Origin: Comamonadaceae bacterium
GTDB taxonomy: Bacteria; Pseudomonadota; Gammaproteobacteria; Burkholderiales; Burkholderiaceae_C
DNA length: 32,344 nt
Direction of reading: 5' to 3'
NCBI GenBank assembly: GCA_947452785.1
Contig: CANGDZ010000043.1
Span: 1-32,344 of the forward strand
Shown: piece by piece, positions 25,289-32,344 of the stretch
Numbering within the stretch: the first letter of the stretch is position 1
Layout: each line of letters begins with the position of its first letter
The notes under the pieces: model-generated
Seen by the model: only the letters and a program-made list of their open reading frames with translations
The model's database searches: none
What the model was told of the DNA's origin: nothing
Program-made: the position numbers and the translations under genes

Positions 25289-26254
25289 ATGAAACTGCTT
25301 TTTCGCTGCGTGGCCACTCTGTTGCTGCTGGGGATGTCCGGCGCGCTGTGGGCGCAAAACTGGCCGACCAAACCGATTCGCATGATCATTGCCTTTCCGC
25401 CCGGAGGGCCCACCGACCTGGTCTCACGCGTGCTAGCGCAGCGCCTGTCGGAACAACTGGGTCAACAAGTCATCGTCGACAACAAGCCCGGCGCTGGCGG
25501 TAACATCGCGGCCGAATTGTCGGCCAAGGCTGCGCCCGATGGCTACACCGTGTTCTACAACACATCGGCCATCGTGATCGGACCGGCCTTGTATGGCAAG
25601 GTGAATTACGACCCCTTGAAAGATTTTGCCCCTGTGGCGTTGACGGCCAGCGTGCCCCTCGTGCTGGTGGTGAACCCGCAACTGCCGGCCCGCTCGGTCA
25701 AAGAGTTTTTGGATCTGGCCAAGTCGCGTGCCGGTGCGCTCAACTACAGCTCATCCGGCACGGGAACGATCACCCATCTGGCCAGCGCCATGATGTCCAC
25801 GCAGATGGGCCTTCAAACCCAGCACATTCCCTACAAAGGCAGCGCCCCGGGTTTGGTTGATCTGGTGGCGGGTCAAACGCAGTTCATGATCGACACCATG
25901 AACACGGTGCTGCCGTATGCGCGTGACAACCGCTTGCGGGGATTGGCCGTGACGGGCAGCAAGCGCTCGGCGCTTATGCCCGAGCTGCCGACCCTGGCCG
26001 AATCAGGCATGCCCGGCTTTGAAGCGGCGGCCTGGCAAGGCATTGTGGTTCCCACAGGCACACCGGCAGACATCATTCAAAAACTCAATGTAGAAGTGAA
26101 CAAAGCCTTGGCCAATCCTGATGTGCGCTCGCGCCTGGCCGCACAAGGGGCGGACATTTTGGGTGGCTCTCCCGCAGAATATGCGGCTTACCTGCGCACG
26201 GAAATTCCGCGTTGGACCAAGGCCGTCAAGGACTCGGGCGCCAAAGCAGAATAA
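25289..26254 (+). CDS. Bug-type tripartite tricarboxylate transporter solute-binding protein (321 aa)
   Basis: Signal peptide at residues 1-22 (ending GALWAQ), then NWPTKPIRMIIAFPPGGPTDLVSRVLA and QVIVDNKPGAGGNIAAE, the most typical Bug/TctC motifs, and MPELPTLAESGMPGFEAAAWQG in the second half. It is a periplasmic binding protein for a small carboxylate or similar solute. It differs from the other Bug protein at 19658-20635, so the two probably bind different ligands or came by separate routes. It starts nine bases after the amidohydrolase stop and appears to be the last gene of the operon; the next gene converges on it with 33 bases between stops. Confidence 0.95.
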   Translation: MKLLFRCVATLLLLGMSGALWAQNWPTKPIRMIIAFPPGGPTDLVSRVLAQRLSEQLGQQVIVDNKPGAGGNIAAELSAKAAPDGYTVFYNTSAIVIGPALYGKVNYDPLKDFAPVALTASVPLVLVVNPQLPARSVKEFLDLAKSRAGALNYSSSGTGTITHLASAMMSTQMGLQTQHIPYKGSAPGLVDLVAGQTQFMIDTMNTVLPYARDNRLRGLAVTGSKRSALMPELPTLAESGMPGFEAAAWQGIVVPTGTPADIIQKLNVEVNKALANPDVRSRLAAQGADILGGSPAEYAAYLRTEIPRWTKAVKDSGAKAE

Positions 26255-26287
26255 TCAGCTTTTCGGTCCGAACAGGCCCTGGCCGGC

Positions 26288-27487
26288 TCAACGGTTGGTT
26301 GCGCCCGCAAGCTGAAGCGCTTGTATGGCCTGCGCATCCCAACCCGCTTCGCGCAAGACCTGCTCACTGTGTTGGCCCAAGCGGGGGGCCGGTTTTTGCT
26401 GAGGCAAATTGGGTGTTCCTGAAAAACGAACGGGCACACCAATTTCAAGCATCTTGCCCTCGCTGGGGTGCTCCACCTGTTGCAACATACCGACCGCATG
26501 AAGATGAGGGTCTTGGATCAAACTGTCGATATCGTGCATGGGCATGCAAGGGATATCGGCCTGATTCAAGCGCTCCATCCAAGCCTCGGTGGTGTCCGTG
26601 GCCATGGCGGTGGCGACCATGCCGTACAAATCGTTGATGTGCAAGGTGCGTGCCCCGATCGAGGCAAACCGCGGGTCCTGTTGAAACAACGCTCCCTGCC
26701 CGATCAACTCCAAAAACTTTTTCCAATGGCGGTCGGTGTAGATCAAGACACAGATATAGCCGTTGTGTGTTTGGTAAGGGCGTCGCTCTTTGACCAGCAA
26801 GCGAGAATAACCCGTGGGCCCCATGGGCGGCTCATAGGACGCGCCGGCCATGTGCTCGCCCAACACGTATTGCGCTAAGGTTTCAAACATGGGCACTTCC
26901 ACCGCTTGGCCCAGGCCCGTTTGGTAGCGGGACACCACCGCGGCCAAGATGGCGTTGCAAGCCATCAACCCGACCGTGCGGTCAGCCAGGGTCAAGGGGA
27001 CATAACGAGGCTCGCCCCCACTGGCTTGACTCATCAAACTGGGGACGGCGCAAATGCCTTGAATCAAGTCGTCATAAGCCGGTTTGCCCGCGTAAGGGCC
27101 GTTTTCGCCATAGCCGTAAAGCCCCGCGTAAATGATTCGGGGGTTGATGGCTTTCAGGCCTTCGTACGCAATGCCCAGTCGCAGCATGGCCTGAGGCCTG
27201 ATGTTGTAGACCACCACATCGGCTGTTTCCACCAATTTGAAAAACGCGTTCAGTCCCTCTGGCTTTTTCAAGTCCAGCACCAAGCTGCGTTTGTTGCGGT
27301 TCACATGCAAAAAGTTCGACCCCATGCGCTCATGGCGCATCGGGCCAATGCCTCTGACGGTGTCGCCAGAAGGCGACTCGATCTTGATCACATCAGCGCC
27401 CATGTCCGCCATCAGCTGTGTGGCATAGGGGCCCATCAACACACTGGACAGATCCAGAATTCGCAATCCACTTAAAGCACCACTCAT
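26288..27487 (-). CDS. CaiB/BaiF class III CoA-transferase (399 aa)
   Basis: A second family III CoA-transferase. GLRILDLSSVLMGPYATQLMADMGADVIKIE opens the protein, the catalytic aspartate is D139 in KPAYDDLIQG, and QAVEVPMFETLAQYVLGEH is conserved. It is a clear relative of, but not a recent copy of, the transferase at 21504-22721; the motif regions agree but the rest diverges. It faces the Bug gene and is divergent from the molybdenum-hydroxylase genes, across an intergenic region of 247 bases that could hold promoters for both. By position it may activate the product of, or the substrate for, the Mo-hydroxylase, which is inference. Confidence 0.94.
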   Translation of the reverse strand: MSGALSGLRILDLSSVLMGPYATQLMADMGADVIKIESPSGDTVRGIGPMRHERMGSNFLHVNRNKRSLVLDLKKPEGLNAFFKLVETADVVVYNIRPQAMLRLGIAYEGLKAINPRIIYAGLYGYGENGPYAGKPAYDDLIQGICAVPSLMSQASGGEPRYVPLTLADRTVGLMACNAILAAVVSRYQTGLGQAVEVPMFETLAQYVLGEHMAGASYEPPMGPTGYSRLLVKERRPYQTHNGYICVLIYTDRHWKKFLELIGQGALFQQDPRFASIGARTLHINDLYGMVATAMATDTTEAWMERLNQADIPCMPMHDIDSLIQDPHLHAVGMLQQVEHPSEGKMLEIGVPVRFSGTPNLPQQKPAPRLGQHSEQVLREAGWDAQAIQALQLAGATNR

Positions 27488-27734
27488 ATTGCTCTCACTT
27501 GTTGGGATGAATGGCCCGGGCCAGAGGGCTTGCGCACCGAACTGGTTTGACTCAGACAGCCCAGTCTAGGTCTGAAAGCCCGTCGCGGCTGCAACATAGA
27601 TGACGCGCAAAGGTTGCTGTTGTCACAGTCTCTGGGTTACCCTGAGGTTTGACCATGCTGGCTTTCTCAGCGCCTTCCCATCACCTGCGACATCACGGCG
27701 CAAGGGACTTGGGGATTTTTTTGAACGGGTGTCC
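27488..27734. other. Divergent control region between CoA-transferase and Mo-hydroxylase genes
   Basis: No gene is visible; the plus-strand frame open from 27600 belongs to the next gene but that part has no start with a ribosome-binding site and no conserved sequence. Promoters for both directions should lie here. I could not pick out a convincing -35/-10 pair or a strong palindrome. Confidence 0.4.
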
Positions 27735-28517
27735 ATGTATCCATTCCATTACCAAAAAGCCAGTTCTGTGGCGCAGGCCAGTGCGGCTCTGGCCCGCAGT
27801 GGGGAGTCTCGGCTGTTGTCGGGCGGCATGACCCTGATCCCCTCCCTCAAACACCGTTTGATCCAGGTCGATGAACTGATTGACATCAAAGGCATTCCGG
27901 GTCTGTCAGACATCCGCATGCAAGGCGATCAGTTATGGATCGGCGCGGGCGCCACCCACAAACAAGTGGCGCAGCACGCGCAGGTGCGCGCCTTCAGTGC
28001 CGGATTGGCCGACCTGGCGGGCCTGATTGGCGACCCGCAAGTGCGCGCCCGTGGCACGCTGGGGGGCTCTGTGGCCAACAACGACCCTGCAGCCGACTAC
28101 CCAGCCGCCGTGCTGGGCTTGGCCGCGAGCATCGTGACCTCGCACCGCGAGATCGCCGCTGACGACTTCTTCAAAGGCATGTTTGCCACCGCCTTGGCGC
28201 CAGACGAAGTGATTCAGGGCTTGCGTTTTGCGCGCCCCTTGAAAAGTGCTTACGCCAAATTTCGCCACCCAGCCACGGGCTATGCCATGGCCGGCGTGTT
28301 TGTGGCGCAAACCGACGCAGGCGCTTGGCGCGTGGCCGTGACCGGCGCGACCGACGGCGTTTGCCGCTGGCCTGAAGCCGAAGCTGCGGCAGGCCATTCG
28401 CCCGCTGACTTGCGCTTTGTGCATGACGGTGTGCTCGACGACATTCACGCCCCTGCTGCCTACCGTACGCACTTGGTCAGCCTTTTGTATGCCCAAGCTG
28501 TGACCCGCCTGTCTTGA
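27735..28517 (+). CDS. Molybdenum hydroxylase, FAD-binding (medium, CoxM-like) subunit
   Basis: FAD-binding subunit of the xanthine oxidase/CO dehydrogenase family, passing electrons from the Fe-S subunit to an acceptor. [10 protein letters not shown] (27-36) and [18 protein letters not shown] (107-124) are the two FAD-contact motifs. The end includes [14 protein letters not shown], typical of the C-terminal domain. I use ATG 27735, which gives 260 aa beginning [14 protein letters not shown], the normal family start; the frame is open to 27600. Four bases separate it from the 2Fe-2S subunit gene. Order here is medium, small, large. Confidence 0.93.
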   Translation: MYPFHYQKASSVAQASAALARSGESRLLSGGMTLIPSLKHRLIQVDELIDIKGIPGLSDIRMQGDQLWIGAGATHKQVAQHAQVRAFSAGLADLAGLIGDPQVRARGTLGGSVANNDPAADYPAAVLGLAASIVTSHREIAADDFFKGMFATALAPDEVIQGLRFARPLKSAYAKFRHPATGYAMAGVFVAQTDAGAWRVAVTGATDGVCRWPEAEAAAGHSPADLRFVHDGVLDDIHAPAAYRTHLVSLLYAQAVTRLS

Positions 28518-28521
28518 TCTG

Positions 28522-29016
28522 ATGATGGAACCCCACCCCATGCGCCCAATCTCACTGACCGTCAACGGCCACACCCACGCAGTCGCAGTCGAAGACCGCA
28601 CCCTGCTGGCCGACCTCTTGCGCGACCAACTGCACCTCACCGGCACCCATGTGGGTTGCGACACCAGCCAATGCGGTTGTTGCACGGTGTTGATGGACGG
28701 TGACGCGATCAAGTCTTGCACCGTGCTGGCGGTGCAAGCCGAGGGCGCCCACATCACCACCATTGAGGGTTTGGCCAAAGGCCCAGACTTGCACCCGATT
28801 CAAGCCGCTTTTTCGCAGTGCCACGGACTGCAATGCGGGTTTTGCACGCCAGGCATGATCATGGCCACAGCCAGTTTGCTCTCCCACACGCCACAGCCCA
28901 CCGAGGCGCAAATCTTTGAGGGTTTGGCGGGCAATTTGTGCCGCTGCACCGGCTACATCCATATCGTGGAATCCGTCAAGCTGGCGGCAAAGACGCTTCA
29001 GGAGAAGACGGTATGA
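28522..29016 (+). CDS. Molybdenum hydroxylase, 2Fe-2S (small, CoxS-like) subunit
   Basis: The iron-sulfur subunit with two [2Fe-2S] clusters. All eight cysteines are visible: C46, C51, C54 and C66 for the plant-ferredoxin-type cluster ([16 protein letters not shown]), and C105, C108, C140 and C142 for the four-helix domain cluster ([10 protein letters not shown] and NLCRCTGY). At 164 aa it is the usual size. The start is uncertain: ATG 28522, 28525 or 28540 are in frame, and [10 protein letters not shown] at 28540 looks like the conserved beginning. Its TGA overlaps the ATG of the large subunit by four bases, so translation is coupled. Confidence 0.96.
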   Translation: MMEPHPMRPISLTVNGHTHAVAVEDRTLLADLLRDQLHLTGTHVGCDTSQCGCCTVLMDGDAIKSCTVLAVQAEGAHITTIEGLAKGPDLHPIQAAFSQCHGLQCGFCTPGMIMATASLLSHTPQPTEAQIFEGLAGNLCRCTGYIHIVESVKLAAKTLQEKTV

Positions 29017-31301
29017 ACGCCCGTTTCACGCCCTCACGGCAAGAAGATCTGCCCTTGATCACAGGCCAAGGGCGCTTCACGGCAGACCACCATTACCCGG
29101 GCACGCTGCACGCGTTTGTGATCCGCTCCATGCATGCACATGCACGCATCACTTCAATCGATTTGGCTGCCGTTCGCGCCTACCCCGGCGTGCGGTGGGT
29201 GGTCACGGCGAAAGAGGTGAAGGCCTTGGGCGCAGGGCATATCCCCCACCCCATCACCGCCAAAGGGCCTGCCGGTGAAGATCAAAAAATAGCCCTCATG
29301 CCCTTGTTGGCCGAAGGCACGGTGCGTTTCGTCGGGCAACCGGTGGCCATGGTGTTTGCCGATTCGGCCCTGGTGGCGCAGGATGCGGCGGAAATGGCGG
29401 TGATTGAATACGAGGTGCTCGACGCCGTCACCGACCCCGAAACCGCCACACAGGCGTCGGCCCTGCAATTGCACGACCATGTGCCGCGCAACCTGTCGGT
29501 GCATTTTTCTTCTGGCGATGCCGCTCTGGTCGAGGCCGCCTTTCAAAAGGCAAGCCACACCAGTCAACTGCGCGTGGTGAGCCAGCGCTTGATGGGCGTG
29601 CCCATGGAGCCGCGCGCGGTGGTGGCAAGGCACGATGCGGCCACCGGCGTGACCACCGTGCACACGCCGCACCAAGGCGTTTTAGGCATGCGCAATTTCT
29701 TGGCCATTGCCGCAGGCGTGCCGCCTGAGTCTTTGTGCATCGATGCCAACGATGTCGGTGGCTCTTTCGGCTTGCGCGGTGGGGCGTATACCGAACATGG
29801 CGTGCTGGTGCTGGCCGCCCGCCATCTGGGCTGCGCTGTGGCATGGACAGGTTCGCGAAGTGAAATTTTCTTGAGCGACTGGCATGGCCGGGCATTGATT
29901 CTGAATGGCGACATTGCACTGGATGCTGCAGGCCATATATTGGCCATCCGCTTCAAAGACTGCGTGGACGCGGGCGCCTACAACTGCATGATGAGCACGT
30001 TCATTGGCACGCGCAACCTGTCGATCACCATGGGCGGGGTCTACCAAGTGCCGGCCCTGTACATGGAGTCTGAAGTGGTCTACACCAACACCACCCCCGT
30101 CTCCGCCTACCGTGGTGCGGGTCGCCCGGACATTGCTTACGCGATCGAGAGACTGGTTGACTTTGCCGCGCATCAGCATGGCTTTGACCCGATCGCATTG
30201 CGCCGCCAAAATTTCATTGAAGAATCAGCATTCCCCTACAAAACGGCCAACGGCAGCACCATTGACACCTGTTTGAGTGGCAAGTTGTTGGACCGTGCCT
30301 TGGCCATGTCGGACTATGCCGGTTTTGAACAACGCCGCGCCCAAGCCCTGACACGCGGCAAATACCGCGGCATCGGTCTGTCCACCTTTCTTGAAGCCTC
30401 TGGAGCAGGCACCGCGCCCAAGGATCAGGCCTTGGGTGAATTCCAAGCCGATGGCTGCTTGCACGTATATGGCGTGACCGGCCCCTCAGGACAAGGGCAC
30501 TCGACCTCGTTTGCCAGCATCATCGAAAACGCCTTGGGCTGGCCGGCTGACCGGGTGCGCTACGAAGCAGGCAACGCCAAACACAAGCTGCTGGGCAATG
30601 GCACGGGCGGTTCACGCTCCCTGTATGGGGCCGGCAGTGCCATTGTGGCCATGTGCCACAAGATGATTGAGTCACTCCAACCCCTGGCCGCACAGGCCCT
30701 GGGGGTGAGCGCTGACGAGGTTCATTTTGACAAAGGACTTTGGACGGGACCGCAGCACAGCATCAGCACCGCACAGCTGATTGACGCCTTGCCGCAGGCG
30801 GCGCAATGCGCACTCAGTGTGATGGGCGAAGCCACCTCGGGTTCGACTTACCCCAACGGTTGCCATGTCGCCGAGGTTGAAATTGATCCCGCCACAGGGA
30901 CCACGGAATTGATTCACTACTATGCCGTCGACGATTTGGGCCAAGTGATCTCGCCCCAACTGGTGCGTGGCCAAGTCCACGGCGGCGTGGTGCAAGGCTG
31001 GGGCCAAGCCTTTTGTGAGCAAGTGGTGTACGACGCCCAAGGCCAATTGCTGACCGGCAGCTTCATGGACTACGCCATGCCCCGTGCAGGCTGCGTGCCG
31101 CACCTGAGCAACGAAACCTACGAGGTGCGAACCCAGCTCAACCTGCTCGGCTCCAAAGGGGTAGGCGAATCGGGCTGCACAGGTTCATTGCCGGCGCTGG
31201 CCAATGCCGTCATGAGTGCCTTGCGCCCCTATGGCATCGATCAAATGGACATGCCTTTCACAGCCCCCAAAATTTGGATGGCTTTGCAAGAGCGTATGTG
31301 A
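29013..31301 (+). CDS. Molybdenum hydroxylase, molybdopterin-binding (large) subunit, aldehyde oxidase / form II CoxL type
   Basis: The 762-aa catalytic subunit. It binds the molybdopterin-cytosine-dinucleotide-type cofactor and would hydroxylate a carbon centre using water. AYRGAGR (365-371) is the active-site loop; true CO dehydrogenase (form I CoxL) has a serine-cysteine-containing loop, AYRCSFR, with the Mo-Cu cysteine, so this is not one. The base glutamate is E719 in [19 protein letters not shown] and [11 protein letters not shown] are cofactor-binding regions. AGGAG about eight bases before ATG 29013 and a 4-base overlap with the small subunit gene fix the start. Substrate unknown; relatives act on aldehydes, N-heterocycles, or CoA esters. 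Confidence 0.94.
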   Translation: MNARFTPSRQEDLPLITGQGRFTADHHYPGTLHAFVIRSMHAHARITSIDLAAVRAYPGVRWVVTAKEVKALGAGHIPHPITAKGPAGEDQKIALMPLLAEGTVRFVGQPVAMVFADSALVAQDAAEMAVIEYEVLDAVTDPETATQASALQLHDHVPRNLSVHFSSGDAALVEAAFQKASHTSQLRVVSQRLMGVPMEPRAVVARHDAATGVTTVHTPHQGVLGMRNFLAIAAGVPPESLCIDANDVGGSFGLRGGAYTEHGVLVLAARHLGCAVAWTGSRSEIFLSDWHGRALILNGDIALDAAGHILAIRFKDCVDAGAYNCMMSTFIGTRNLSITMGGVYQVPALYMESEVVYTNTTPVSAYRGAGRPDIAYAIERLVDFAAHQHGFDPIALRRQNFIEESAFPYKTANGSTIDTCLSGKLLDRALAMSDYAGFEQRRAQALTRGKYRGIGLSTFLEASGAGTAPKDQALGEFQADGCLHVYGVTGPSGQGHSTSFASIIENALGWPADRVRYEAGNAKHKLLGNGTGGSRSLYGAGSAIVAMCHKMIESLQPLAAQALGVSADEVHFDKGLWTGPQHSISTAQLIDALPQAAQCALSVMGEATSGSTYPNGCHVAEVEIDPATGTTELIHYYAVDDLGQVISPQLVRGQVHGGVVQGWGQAFCEQVVYDAQGQLLTGSFMDYAMPRAGCVPHLSNETYEVRTQLNLLGSKGVGESGCTGSLPALANAVMSALRPYGIDQMDMPFTAPKIWMALQERM

Positions 31302-31334
31302 GGAAAGACGAGGAGCGTCGGTTCACAGGGCCCA

Positions 31335-31745
31335 TCAAGGACGCAAGTACACAAAGCCTTCTTGGGCTTGCAAGCGCGCCACCTCGGCCACGCCCGAGGG
31401 TACGATCTTGGCTTCTAACAGCACTTTGTCAGCCGAGATCTGGCGCGTCACCAAGGTGTTGTTGCACACCCTGAACTCCACGCCTTTGGCGGCCAAGTCG
31501 CTCACGCTGCCTGAAAATGGTTGGCCTGCGGCATTGTTGGCGCCATCGAGCAAAAAGTCGATACCCTGGCCGTGCGCCACCACTACAATTTTCGCGCTCG
31601 GGTCCGCCGCCAAATGGTTGCGGATATTGCCGATCGCCCGCGTCGATTGCGCCACACCGTCCACCAAGTGGTAGACCACCTTGATCTGCGACCAAGAAAG
31701 ACTGCAGGCCAACAAGCCTGCGATCAAGAACAAAAACCGTTTCAC
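31335..31745 (-). CDS. DsrE-family protein with signal peptide (136 aa)
   Basis: A likely signal peptide (residues 1-19, MKRFLFLIAGLLACSLSWSQ) precedes a DsrE/DsrF-like alpha-beta domain: IKVVYHLVDGVAQSTRAIGNIRNHLAADPSAKIVVVAHGQGIDFLL, then GVEFRVCNNTLVTRQIS with a single cysteine at the position typical of the family. Such secreted DsrE proteins are common beside sulfur or detoxification genes; the activity is not known. The start codon is GTG at 31745 with GAGGAG six bases upstream. It lies after, but on the opposite strand to, the Mo-hydroxylase genes, and 61 bases downstream of the CysA-like gene on the same strand. Confidence 0.85.
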   Translation of the reverse strand: MKRFLFLIAGLLACSLSWSQIKVVYHLVDGVAQSTRAIGNIRNHLAADPSAKIVVVAHGQGIDFLLDGANNAAGQPFSGSVSDLAAKGVEFRVCNNTLVTRQISADKVLLEAKIVPSGVAEVARLQAQEGFVYLRP

Positions 31746-31806
31746 GCATCACTCCTCAATTGTTCTGATGTTACTGGCGATCGTACCGGCTTGTGGGCCT
31801 AGGCGT

Positions 31807-32344
31807 TCAGCCCTCGACAAACACCCGCGCCTTGCGCGGTGTCAGCACCAAGGTTTCGCCTTCTTTGAAGTCTTGCTGGCGGTATTGCGAGGCCGACAAC
31901 TGCGCCTCTATGATGGCGTCTTTGCCAAAGTGGCTTTCCACCGGCTCCAGCTCCAGCCGGGCCACCGGTCCCACCACAATGGCGCGCGTGAGCTTGGCCA
32001 CAATGCCTACGTTGCTTGCACCCGAGGTGTAGCGGGCCACATCCAGGTCATGCGGGCGCACATAGGCAAAGGCCTTGGCGTCTTGCACCTGGCCATGCTC
32101 AGGCGTATCCAGACGCACGGCGTGTTGGTCTGAGCCAATCAGCATTTCGCCTTCGTGGGCGCGGCCGTGGAACAAATTCACGTCGCCCAAAAAGCCATAG
32201 ACGAACGGGCTGGCAGGGTTGTCCCACACATCTTGTGGTGAGCCGATTTGCTCGATCTGGCCCTTGTTCATCAGCACCACGCGGTCGGCCACTTCCAAGG
32301 CTTCTTCTTGGTCGTGGGTCACAAAAATACTGGTCACATGCAAC
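31807..32344 (-). CDS. cysA: Sulfate/thiosulfate ABC transporter ATP-binding subunit, C-terminal part (window edge)
   Basis: The 5' end is outside the window. What is visible begins inside the ATPase domain with [23 protein letters not shown], which holds the H-loop histidine. It is followed by [32 protein letters not shown], diagnostic of CysA, and a C-terminal TOBE-like regulatory domain to FVEG. CysA energises sulfate and thiosulfate import with CysT, CysW and a binding protein. The Walker A and B motifs cannot be seen. That CysA lies next to a DsrE-like protein hints at a sulfur theme, but the two need not be related. Confidence 0.9.
   Translation of the reverse strand, partial: LHVTSIFVTHDQEEALEVADRVVLMNKGQIEQIGSPQDVWDNPASPFVYGFLGDVNLFHGRAHEGEMLIGSDQHAVRLDTPEHGQVQDAKAFAYVRPHDLDVARYTSGASNVGIVAKLTRAIVVGPVARLELEPVESHFGKDAIIEAQLSASQYRQQDFKEGETLVLTPRKARVFVEG

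Noticed and set aside
27735-31301. Aerobic carbon monoxide dehydrogenase (coxMSL)
   Set aside because: Subunit order fits, but the large subunit has AYRGAGR in place of the Cys-containing loop of true CO dehydrogenase.

Overview
This window looks like chromosomal DNA of a betaproteobacterium, most likely Burkholderiales/Comamonadaceae. The basis is the hemC-hemD-hemX-hemY cluster divergent from ppc, an argH locus, 'Bug'-type tripartite-tricarboxylate solute-binding proteins without membrane partners, GC-rich codon use, and protein sequences of that flavour. The assignment is inference from sequence character; no database was searched.

Layout. (1) Positions 1 to about 4480 are an accessory, lower-GC segment. 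It holds the 5' end of an IS630-like transposase, a small unknown protein behind a promoter with a palindromic operator candidate, two tandem GNAT acetyltransferases, a 501-bp remnant of a tyrosine-recombinase element bounded by 36-bp inverted repeats, and a ribbon-helix-helix/PIN toxin-antitoxin pair. (2) Positions 4485-13385 are core metabolism: hemY, hemX, hemD and hemC on the minus strand, divergent from ppc on the plus strand. Next come a DUF4160/DUF2442 pair, whose first gene carries an in-frame stop, and a NylB/class-C beta-lactamase-like serine hydrolase. (3) argH (13446-14894) converges on an MFS transporter, which is co-transcribed with an iron-ADH/maleylacetate-reductase-like enzyme.

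(4) Positions 17422-26254 form one long plus-strand run. It encodes two coupled acyl-CoA dehydrogenase subunits, a Bug solute-binding protein, a 2,4-dienoyl-CoA-reductase-like SDR, a class III CoA-transferase, a crotonase-fold protein lacking both usual catalytic glutamates, an N-acyl-D-amino-acid-deacylase-like amidohydrolase that lacks motifs expected for two histidine ligands, and a second Bug protein. Several genes overlap by 4 bases (ATGA), so this reads as one operon. A second class III CoA-transferase converges on it. Divergent from that lies a three-subunit molybdenum hydroxylase (FAD, 2Fe-2S, Mo subunits; 27735-31301).

Taken together, 14887-31301 looks like a catabolic island for uptake, CoA activation, dehydrogenation, reduction, hydration-type chemistry and Mo-dependent hydroxylation of an unidentified carboxylic acid, probably cyclic or aromatic. 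Several of its enzymes have altered active sites, and I regard it as the best candidate here for undescribed biochemistry. (5) The window ends with a secreted DsrE-like protein and the 3' part of a CysA-like sulfate ABC transporter ATPase. I saw no rRNA, tRNA or CRISPR array.
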